The notes under the pieces were generated by a model, which was not told the DNA's origin, made no database searches, and saw only the letters and a program-made list of their open reading frames with translations. This document shows, in pieces, positions 1-4,797 of a stretch of DNA of 6,856 bases; positions within the stretch are counted from its first letter, which is position 1, and the number at the start of each line of letters is the position of its first letter. The stretch comes from Planctomycetota bacterium (GTDB lineage: Bacteria; Planctomycetota; Phycisphaerae; WQYP01), in the NCBI GenBank assembly GCA_021828925.1, contig JAJZCT010000184.1, positions 1 through 6,856 of the forward strand, given 5' to 3'. The translations under genes were made by a program, and so were the position numbers.

Positions 1-2
1 CC

Positions 3-50
3 CAGTTGCGGCTGCCAATCTATGCGACAACCAACAACCGCAAGCCTTGA
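3..50 (+). other. possible 3' end of a gene entering from the left
   Basis: The frame beginning at position 3 is open from the window edge to a TGA at 48-50 and would encode QLRLPIYATTNNRKP. This reads like an ordinary protein C-terminus, but 16 codons are too few to identify anything. The other two forward frames are also open here (to TGA 58-60 and TAG 119-121), so the choice of frame is weak. The second of these runs into the REP-like hairpin. I cannot name a product. Confidence 0.15.
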
Positions 51-81
51 AACCCCGTGATCCCACAGGGGGGGCAAACGG

Positions 82-115
82 CGGGAAGTGCCATTCGTAC
101 CCGGCACCCTTTTTC
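82..115. repeat. REP-like hairpin, left copy
   Basis: A short imperfect hairpin: GTGCC (88-92) pairs with GGCAC (103-107) around a 10-nt loop and is followed by CCTTTTTC. The first 20 bases (82-101) are an exact reverse complement of 3337-3356, about 3.2 kb away. The block GTGCCATTCGT inside it resembles GTGACATTCGT inside the left end of the neighbouring transposase relic, so it appears to belong to the same REP family. The T-run after the stem means it could also act as a rightward transcription terminator. Copy number elsewhere in the genome is unknown. Confidence 0.6.
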
Positions 116-144
116 TATTAGTTCGCACGCCGACGAAATTGGGC

Positions 145-171
145 ACACGAAAAGGTGACATTCGTCGTTGT
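145..171. repeat. left terminal inverted repeat of RAYT element
   Basis: This 27-base block starts ACACGAAAAGGTGACATTCG. Its reverse complement matches 549-575 with two substitutions. The inner part GTGACATTCGT is similar to the core of the separate REP-like repeat at 82-101 (GTGCCATTCGT). Confidence 0.75.
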
Positions 172-206
172 TGGCATGGACGGTTCAAACAGGTACCGTT
201 TGGTTT

Positions 207-549
207 ATGGTTCGAACGGCACGGGCTGCACGAGGCGGCGTCATTTATCATGTTCTCAATCGCGGCAACGGTCGCATGGCTGTTTTTCGTGAGCCGGGGG
301 ACTACTTGTCATTTGTGGAACTGCTGATTGCCGGCAAACAGCGGGCGTCTGTGGAGGTCTTTGGTCAAGAATTGGCGCACGCTGGTGAACCAAGGCGTTG
401 AGAAGTCCGAGCGTTCGCGTCTGGCCGTGAGTCTGGAGCGTGGTCGCCCCTTGGGGGAGGACCGCTAGGTGGCAGCAATGGCTGAAAAAATGAGATTGGA
501 GTATACACTGCATGCAATTGGACGACCAAAAAAACAGGTGAAGTTATGA
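207..549 (+). pseudogene. REP-associated tyrosine transposase, internally deleted remnant
   Basis: Two fragments of one transposase are visible. From ATG 207, frame 3 gives about 53 residues with the hallmark RAYT start, including GGVIYHVLNRGNGRMAVF and GDYLSFVELL. Near 360-370 the similarity jumps to frame 1, which gives NWRTLVNQG, SLERGRPLGEDR, a TAG stop at 466-468, then MRLEYTLHAIGRPKK, ending at TGA 547-549. The family's C-terminus typically reads RRGRPFG, an acidic residue, W, then LGLESTLRPRGRP. The TAG therefore most simply replaces a TGG Trp codon. The central part, including the HUH motif (HWHLV-like) and the catalytic Tyr, is absent, so a deletion of roughly 100 residues with a frame shift occurred. 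It cannot encode an active transposase. No convincing ribosome site precedes ATG 207. The stop sits directly on the right inverted repeat. Confidence 0.85.
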
Positions 550-575
550 CAACGACGGATGTCACCCTTTCGTGT
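549..575. repeat. right terminal inverted repeat of RAYT element
   Basis: This 27-base block starts ACAACGACGGATGTCACCCT and is the reverse complement of 145-171 with two mismatches, at 558 and 567. It begins on the last base of the transposase stop codon. Confidence 0.75.
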
Positions 576-814
576 AGCTTTGGGCCGATCGGGCCGGCGG
601 CGTCCAGTTTATTGTAGATTTAGTGAATCGTTTCCACGCTTTCGCCTGCCCCTTTGGCCGTCTTATGCCAGCCTAAACTCTTATAATTGCAAATACGCCA
701 CTTATGAACTCCACGCCGCCCATCGGCCCGATTGTCTTGAATAATCCGGGCTAACGGAACAGACCGGCTTGTGCAACACAAACAAAAAGCCTCACGCCAT
801 CGCGGCTGCGGGAT
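576..814. other. intergenic stretch without a recognisable gene
   Basis: This 239-bp segment lies between the transposase relic and the small membrane protein gene. Short open frames are present, but none has a ribosome site or a recognisable sequence. A TATAAT hexamer occurs at 682-687 on the plus strand, with no good -35 and no gene downstream. A 9-bp inverted pair (588-596 with 724-732) is too short and too far apart to mean much. The right end holds a possible terminator, listed separately. Confidence 0.5.
784..807 (-). terminator. possible Rho-independent terminator of the small membrane protein gene
   Basis: Read on the minus strand, just past the stop codon of the gene ending at 815, the sequence is AGCCGC GATG GCG TGA GGCT followed by TTTTTG. 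The AGCC/GGCT and CGC/GCG pairs form a short stem with a TGA bulge, followed by a T-run. Position and orientation are right, but the stem is short and imperfect. Confidence 0.35.
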
Positions 815-1072
815 TCACTTGGATCCCCAGTGCCAACGCGGGGGCTCACCCTTGAGCCAGCAGACCGCCGCAAGCAGGAGACTTAAGACAATGACATAGC
901 CGACAATGAAAGTGACCCCTAGCTGCGGCAGGAAAAACGACAGGAAAAATGAGCCGCCAGCCAGGAGGACAAAGAAAGCGGCGACGACCGCCCAGCCCTG
1001 CCACGTACTGGGTACACCCCAGCCCCAACCGTAGCGTTTGGCGGGAAACCAGTACTTCTGTTGGCTCGACAT
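815..1072 (-). CDS. small two-helix membrane protein of unknown function
   Basis: This gene encodes 85 residues, with two hydrophobic segments (about 27-47 and 51-72) joined by a short turn, so it is probably an inner-membrane hairpin protein. The N-terminus is aromatic and basic (KYWFPAKRYGWGWG, residues 6-19, then STWQGW) and the C-terminus reads WLKGEPPRWHWG. I recognise this pattern (xAKRYGWGW, WQGW, KGEPPRWxWG) as that of conserved hypothetical proteins found in varied bacteria. I know of no established function, so none is assigned. The start is chosen because GGAGG at 1079-1083 lies six bases upstream of the ATG; the ATG at 1118 is in another frame. The gene is transcribed divergently from the lipoprotein gene, and a promoter candidate lies at 1146-1154. 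It appears to be a single-gene transcription unit. Confidence 0.85.
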   Translation of the reverse strand: MSSQQKYWFPAKRYGWGWGVPSTWQGWAVVAAFFVLLAGGSFFLSFFLPQLGVTFIVGYVIVLSLLLAAVCWLKGEPPRWHWGSK

Positions 1073-1145
1073 CGACGACCTCCGATTCAGCGACTTCCGG
1101 GCTCGACTCTGTGTTCATGCGCGGCACAAACGGGTTCTTTCGCAT

Positions 1146-1154
1146 ATTATATCA
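1146..1154 (-). promoter_or_regulatory. extended -10 promoter for the small membrane protein gene
   Basis: The minus strand reads TGATATAAT, a perfect -10 hexamer preceded by the TGn extension. At a 17-nt spacing the -35 position reads GTGCAC, a poor match, as is common for extended -10 promoters. Transcription would start near 1138, leaving a leader of about 65 nt before ATG 1072. The carA promoter in this window has the same TGn-TATAAT form, which supports the call. No experimental evidence is available. Confidence 0.45.
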
Positions 1155-1194
1155 GTATTACACGTTCGGTGCACGTACTTGCCCGAATCCAGAG

Positions 1195-1210
1195 CGCGGG
1201 AAATCCCGCG
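1195..1210. promoter_or_regulatory. 16-bp palindrome in the divergent promoter region
   Basis: CGCGGGA-AA-TCCCGCG has seven perfectly paired bases per arm with a two-base centre. It lies between the divergent genes, about 57-72 bp upstream of the minus-strand start expected near 1138 and 55 bp upstream of the plus-strand gene's start codon. It could be an operator for a dimeric regulator or a hairpin in the lipoprotein mRNA leader. No specific regulator can be named. Confidence 0.35.
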
Positions 1211-1253
1211 GGCGCCGCCGGACGCTTCCCTGCGAATTGTTCGGATTCCGGCC

Positions 1254-1260
1254 GAGGAGG
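1254..1260 (+). promoter_or_regulatory. ribosome binding site deciding the GH25 lipoprotein start
   Basis: GAGGAGG at 1254-1260 is a strong Shine-Dalgarno sequence. It is followed five bases later by GTG 1266 and eight bases later by TTG 1269, both in frame. No ATG lies in a suitable position, so translation begins at one of these non-ATG codons. This rules out the much longer open frame that reaches back to 1038. Confidence 0.65.
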
Positions 1261-1265
1261 TCCCT

Positions 1266-3302
1266 GTGTTGCGGTCTTTAACCGTTGATAAACAAAATAA
1301 TGCGGTCAGGCTTAAAGCGCCTTGGTTTCGCCGTTTCAGTGCTCTTCTGACTGGTGCTGTGTCGCTATGCTGTATGGCGGGGCTTTCAGGGTGTTCCGCC
1401 CTGAAATTTTGCGCTGCGGCGCCCAAACCTCCGCCGCGTGCCGCCGGCATTGATGTATCCATCTACCAGCATACCATCCGCTGGAAGGGCGTCCCCGGGG
1501 ATGGTGTGGCATTCGCGTGGACCAAGGCGACCGAGGGCAGCAGACATTATCTTGATTACACAGACCCGCAACTCGCGGCCAATGTCGCCGGAGCCGCTGC
1601 CGCGGGAATTCTCATTGGCGTTTATCATTTTGGCCATCCTGAAAAAGACCCCGGCGCCGCCGGCGCCCGTGCGGAGGCCAGACTGTTCGTCTCCACGGCA
1701 GGAGCGTATATGACCGCCGGTTATCTGCGGCCCGTATTGGATATTGAAGTGGAGGGCAGTAGCGCAACCTCGACCTGGGTTAATGATTTTCTCAATGATG
1801 TGTATAGGGCAACCGGCGTAACACCCATCATTTACACCTACACCAACTACGCCGTCAGCTATCTCCGGCGCAGCGTCGCGGACCGCGATCTGTGGATGGC
1901 TGACGTCACCGGCGCTGATCCGCGGACCGGCTCCCCTCTGATATTTCCTTTTGAGCACTGGAATTTCTGGCAATATGGCCAGGCCGCCGCCGGGAAAATC
2001 AGCGGTATCGCGCCGCGTACCGGTCCTGTTGATAAAGATGTCGCCAATGGCAACTTGGCGTATGTTGAAAGTTTTCTTATTCCCGCTCAGCCCCATCGGA
2101 CCGGAGCCGGAGAAAATAATGCCATCGCGACTGTCTGGACTGGGGCAGGTGACAACGGAAACTGGAGTAATAGAGCCAACTGGATCAGCGGCTCCGCCTG
2201 GCAGCCCGGTGACGCCGCCATATTCACCGACGCCTCGCGGAATACGGGGAATATCACTTTCGATGAAGCCGCCGGCGGGCGCATCGTCACCAATGTCGCC
2301 CGAATTGAGGTTCAGGATGCGCATGGGCCGGCTGTTGTCATCAACGGTCCCGGCACACTGCGGTTCCAGACCTGCCGTGATCCCATCTGTAATAACAGCG
2401 TTCAAACGCTGACCATCAATGCCCCCGCGGAATTCTTCGGTACCATGGGTGTCGCGGCGAATGCCGCCACCAACAGCATTTATACCGGCCCGGGAAATGT
2501 GATCCTTGACGGTCCGGTGACATTTAATGATAGTCAAACCCAGGTGGTGCGCTGCGGCTTTCATGACCTGATCGCCGTCTGGGACAGCCACTTTGGCAAA
2601 GTTCCCGGCAATGTCACGATTGCCGGCCCGGTGGCTGACGCACCGGGAACGCCCAGGGGAGATCTCAACGGTTTTCTGTTCAGCAATGCCGGCGGTTGTG
2701 ATGAAATCAGAAGCAATAATGTCGACTGGAAGGGCGGCATCTGCATCACCGGCGGTGCGACGCTGCTGGTTGCCGCCGGCGGCGCCACCGGGTCCGGGCC
2801 GGTCAGGCTCGATGGAACACCCAGCCGCCGCAATAGCCTTCAGCCCGCCGGTATACACGGCGGGATAGCGGGCGGCGGTGTGGTCAATGGTCTCGTGATG
2901 CTCACCGGTGACGGAAGTTCCATCACCGGCGGCGGCGGGCTGATCCATCAGTGTAAAATGTTTGCTCCGTCAGTCGGAAAGCTAACGCTGGCCGCCGGAC
3001 TGGATATGAACGGCAAAACCGCAACGTTTAATTTCTTTTTCACTCATCATGCGCATAGTTCGATTACCGTTGATCAAACCTGTATCTTAAGCGCCGGCGG
3101 CGGCGTTGTAATTCACGGGACACCCAGGCCCGGCCAATGGCGTCTACTGAACTACACGACTCTGATCAACGCGGCTGATCTGGCGTTCTGGAAGGTGCGC
3201 GGTCCGCGCGGATTCCGCTATCGCCTCGGCGATAATACCTCTAACGGGTCCATTGACCTTCTGATCATCCCCGCGCCCTACTCAGCGCCCCGACACCAGT
3301 GA
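1266..3302 (+). CDS. secreted lipoprotein: GH25 muramidase domain plus beta-rich C-terminal region
   Basis: The protein has 678 residues from GTG 1266 (TTG 1269 is nearly as good). A basic N-region (KAPWFRR, 17-23) and a hydrophobic stretch lead to lipobox LSGC with Cys43, so a lipid-anchored exported protein is predicted. Residues about 60-272 form a glycoside hydrolase family 25 (Chalaropsis-type lysozyme) domain. Visible motifs are GIDVS (61-65), TKATEG (86-91), GVYHF (118-122), PVLDIEVEG (156-164, with the Asp159/Glu161 pair), IIYTYTN (188-194), FWQYG (234-238) and GPVDKDVANG (253-262). GH25 enzymes cut the MurNAc-GlcNAc beta-1,4 bond of peptidoglycan. After a short linker, WTGAGDNGNWSNRANW (291-306) opens about 370 residues rich in Gly, Thr, Asn and Ile that resemble autotransporter-associated beta-strand regions, probably a beta-helix. 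No outer-membrane barrel follows. The enzymatic domain is confident, while the role (cell-wall remodelling or attack on other cells) is inference. The gene is monocistronic and convergent with carA. Confidence 0.88.
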   Translation: MLRSLTVDKQNNAVRLKAPWFRRFSALLTGAVSLCCMAGLSGCSALKFCAAAPKPPPRAAGIDVSIYQHTIRWKGVPGDGVAFAWTKATEGSRHYLDYTDPQLAANVAGAAAAGILIGVYHFGHPEKDPGAAGARAEARLFVSTAGAYMTAGYLRPVLDIEVEGSSATSTWVNDFLNDVYRATGVTPIIYTYTNYAVSYLRRSVADRDLWMADVTGADPRTGSPLIFPFEHWNFWQYGQAAAGKISGIAPRTGPVDKDVANGNLAYVESFLIPAQPHRTGAGENNAIATVWTGAGDNGNWSNRANWISGSAWQPGDAAIFTDASRNTGNITFDEAAGGRIVTNVARIEVQDAHGPAVVINGPGTLRFQTCRDPICNNSVQTLTINAPAEFFGTMGVAANAATNSIYTGPGNVILDGPVTFNDSQTQVVRCGFHDLIAVWDSHFGKVPGNVTIAGPVADAPGTPRGDLNGFLFSNAGGCDEIRSNNVDWKGGICITGGATLLVAAGGATGSGPVRLDGTPSRRNSLQPAGIHGGIAGGGVVNGLVMLTGDGSSITGGGGLIHQCKMFAPSVGKLTLAAGLDMNGKTATFNFFFTHHAHSSITVDQTCILSAGGGVVIHGTPRPGQWRLLNYTTLINAADLAFWKVRGPRGFRYRLGDNTSNGSIDLLIIPAPYSAPRHQ

Positions 3303-3317
3303 CGGTCGTGGCATCGC

Positions 3318-3356
3318 GGAAGTGGGAATGTATACAGGTACGAATGGCACTTCCCG
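3318..3356. repeat. REP-like hairpin, right copy
   Basis: GGAAGTG (3318-3324) pairs with CACTTCC (3348-3354) around a 23-nt loop. Positions 3337-3356 are the exact reverse complement of 82-101. It starts 16 bp past the lipoprotein stop codon, in the gap between two convergent genes, which is a typical REP location. It may affect mRNA 3' ends for either gene. Beyond the 20-bp core the two copies diverge. Confidence 0.6.
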
Positions 3357-3410
3357 AAGCGGTAAGTCTTGCTGCATCCGGTTACCGGGGCCTTTTCATC
3401 GCTGCTTTGT

Positions 3411-4616
3411 TTACCCAGTGATGGCAACCACGTTGCGGTGGTTTTGTGCGGTGTTCATTTCTTCGGCGGTGGGGCTTTTGCCGGTTTGAATCATCTTTAC
3501 GAAGCAGTCAAATAAGTAGGTGGCGTCATGCGGGCCGGGGCTGGCTTCGGGGTGATATTGCACGGCAAATACCGGCTCGGATGTCATGCGGAAGCCTTCG
3601 AGTGTCTGGTCATTGAGATTGATATGCGTCGGTTCGCCGCCGTGTTGCCGCAGGGACTCTACATCCACGGCAAAGCCATGATTTTGAGATGTTATTTCCA
3701 CCTTGCCGGTGCCGATATTTTGTACGGGTTGATTGCCGCCGCGATGACCGAATTTTAATTTATAAGTGCCGGCACCCAGCGCCAACCCCAGGAGTTGGTG
3801 GCCCAGGCAAATACCAAAGATCGGTTTTTTTCCGATAAGTTTTTTCAGCGTGGCTTGGGCGTAGGCAATGGGTTCCGGGTCGCCGGGGCCGTTGCTGACA
3901 AATACACCATCGGGTTTATGGGCCAAAATTTCTTCCGCGGAGATAGTGGCGGGGACAACTGTTACGCGGCATCCACTTTGTGCAAGATTGCGGAGAATAT
4001 TGCGTTTGGCACCGCAATCAATGGCAACAACATGGTGGTCGGCGGAGCCATGACGATCGGATTTTTGTGCCCAGACCCCTTTATCCTGCGCCCAGTGATA
4101 TACCTTATCCGGCGTGACCTGCCGCACCAGATCCACTCCCACAAGCCCGGGCCAGGCATTGGCTTGGGCTACCAGCGCGCCATCATCGGAAATCTGGGCG
4201 GGATCGGTACAGATGACCCCTTTTAAGGCTCCCTGTGTTCTGAGCTTACGAACCAGTGCGCGAGTATCAATACCTGCGATGCCCGGTACGTTGTGTCGCA
4301 GCAGATATTCATGCAGCGATTCTACAGCGCGGTAATTGCTTACCAGTGTTGAGAGTTCCTTGATGATAAATCCTTCCACCTGCGGGCGAGGGGATTCTTC
4401 ATCCGAGCTATCGGCGATGCCATAATTGCCGATCTGCGGGCAGGTCATGGTGACAATTTGTCCGCGGTAAGATGGATCGGTCAAAATTTCCTGATACCCG
4501 CTAAGCGAAGTATTAAAAACAACCTCACCGGCGCGTGCGACCGAAGCACCAAATGCTAACCCGGAGAATATCGTTCCATCTTCCAAGGCTAGTTTGGCGG
4601 TTGGCAATTGTGACAT
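3411..4616 (-). CDS. carA: carbamoyl-phosphate synthase small subunit (glutaminase)
   Basis: CarA hydrolyses glutamine and passes ammonia to CarB, which makes carbamoyl phosphate for pyrimidine and arginine synthesis in the cytoplasm. The 401-residue product has the usual length. Residues about 5-140 are the CPSase small-chain N-terminal domain ([21 protein letters not shown], 30-50; CPQIGNYG, 59-66; [12 protein letters not shown], 115-126). Residues about 195-378 are a class I amidotransferase domain: SNGPGDP (241-247), GICLGHQLL with nucleophile Cys270, GHRGGNQPV (290-298), QNHGF (311-315), and YHPEASPGP with His355 and Glu357. The triad is complete. I chose ATG 4616 because AAGGA lies seven bases upstream. 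An in-frame ATG at 4643 would add nine residues but has a poorer ribosome site. carB is not adjacent downstream; the next gene is convergent. An extended -10 promoter lies at 4753-4761. Confidence 0.97.
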   Translation of the reverse strand: MSQLPTAKLALEDGTIFSGLAFGASVARAGEVVFNTSLSGYQEILTDPSYRGQIVTMTCPQIGNYGIADSSDEESPRPQVEGFIIKELSTLVSNYRAVESLHEYLLRHNVPGIAGIDTRALVRKLRTQGALKGVICTDPAQISDDGALVAQANAWPGLVGVDLVRQVTPDKVYHWAQDKGVWAQKSDRHGSADHHVVAIDCGAKRNILRNLAQSGCRVTVVPATISAEEILAHKPDGVFVSNGPGDPEPIAYAQATLKKLIGKKPIFGICLGHQLLGLALGAGTYKLKFGHRGGNQPVQNIGTGKVEITSQNHGFAVDVESLRQHGGEPTHINLNDQTLEGFRMTSEPVFAVQYHPEASPGPHDATYLFDCFVKMIQTGKSPTAEEMNTAQNHRNVVAITG

Positions 4617-4643
4617 TCTCAAGTCCTTGTGTTGGCTTTGCAT

Positions 4644-4730
4644 TCATGAATTCCATTCCGGGCGGCGCATAGGCAGATTCAATTCGGCCCCTGTTTCCGT
4701 ACTTCCAGCATCTTGCGAAGCTTTATCCAT
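4644..4730 (-). CDS. possible 28-residue leader ORF of carA
   Basis: An ATG at 4730 opens a 28-codon frame (beginning MDKASQDAGSTETGAELN and ending RRPEWNS) that stops at TGA 4644-4646. That stop directly abuts the ATG at 4643, and the frame is in phase with carA. The frame starts about 16 nt after the expected transcription start. There is no clear Shine-Dalgarno sequence, and the peptide lacks an obvious run of regulatory codons (Arg occurs twice, adjacent, near the end). It could be a translated leader, a former N-terminal extension separated by a stop, or chance. I favour chance or a leader over a real protein. Confidence 0.2.
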   Translation of the reverse strand: MDKASQDAGSTETGAELNLPMRRPEWNS

Positions 4731-4752
4731 CGCATGCGCCAGCCGGGCGGAA

Positions 4753-4761
4753 ATTATAGCA
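4753..4761 (-). promoter_or_regulatory. extended -10 promoter of carA
   Basis: The minus strand reads TGCTATAAT, a consensus -10 with the TGn extension. The -35 region is weak (ATACCA with an 18-nt spacer, three of six consensus bases). Transcription would begin near 4746, giving a leader of about 130 nt before ATG 4616. It lies in the 181-bp gap after the exporter gene, so carA probably has its own transcript, although readthrough from the exporter is possible because no terminator is evident in the gap. Confidence 0.5.
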
Positions 4762-4764
4762 GAT

Positions 4765-4790
4765 GGCATGGCAAAATGGTATGCGAAAAT
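4765..4790 (-). repeat. 13-bp imperfect tandem repeat over the carA -35 region
   Basis: On the minus strand ATTTTCGCATACC is followed immediately by ATTTTGCCATGCC, identical at 10 of 13 positions. The pair covers the -35 zone of the carA promoter candidate and lies between the exporter stop and the -10 element, so it could be a repressor or activator site. It does not resemble the AT-rich ARG box bound by ArgR. It may be chance. Confidence 0.3.
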
Positions 4791-4797
4791 GTCAGCC

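Larger units (their letters stand above)
145..575 (+). mobile_element. decayed RAYT/REP element
   Basis: A 431-bp unit bounded by 27-bp inverted repeats (145-171 and 549-575, 25 of 27 positions matching) that encloses the remains of a REP-associated tyrosine transposase. RAYTs are IS200/IS605-related single-strand transposases that act on REP palindromes; full-length members are usually somewhat over 200 residues. The terminal repeats are well preserved while the coding part has lost its middle, so the unit is a non-autonomous derivative, MITE-like in structure. I see no target duplication, and none is expected for this class. Whether it could be moved by an intact RAYT elsewhere is inference. 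Confidence 0.7.

Noticed and set aside
88..327. A 79-codon plus-strand frame across the REP repeat and transposase relic
   Set aside because: It is out of frame with the recognisable transposase sequence and begins inside a repeat.
682..687. TATAAT on the plus strand in the empty stretch
   Set aside because: There is no TG extension, no -35 at proper spacing and no gene downstream on that strand.
588..732. 9-bp inverted pair ATCGGGCCG / CGGCCCGAT, as a possible element end
   Set aside because: It is short, GC-rich and lies in unremarkable sequence with no coding content between the arms, so chance is likely.
846..1145. A 99-codon minus-strand frame overlapping the small membrane protein gene
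   Set aside because: It is a different frame from the gene with the GGAGG ribosome site, membrane helices and conserved motifs. Its translation has no coherent structure.
1038..1265. Extension of the GH25 lipoprotein frame back to 1038
   Set aside because: It would overlap the membrane protein gene on the other strand and push the lipobox signal to about residue 119. The ribosome site at 1254-1260 and the signal peptide fit a start at 1266 or 1269.
1386..2948. A 520-codon open frame on the minus strand, fully antisense to the GH25 lipoprotein gene
   Set aside because: It has low-complexity Gly/Ala/Asp/Arg/Ile composition, no recognisable motif and no ribosome site that I can see, and the opposite strand has clear GH25 motifs. 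A high-GC gene often leaves such an open shadow.
3360..3396. Possible terminator after the lipoprotein gene: CGGTAA (3360-3365) pairing with TTACCG (3382-3387), then GGGCCTTTT
   Set aside because: The stem is six pairs with a 16-nt loop, and five bases separate it from a T-run of only four. This is too weak to call.
4617..4643. Nine-residue N-terminal extension of CarA from ATG 4643
   Set aside because: The ribosome site is weaker than AAGGA before ATG 4616, and the CarA family normally begins close to the KLALEDG segment. It remains possible as an alternative start.
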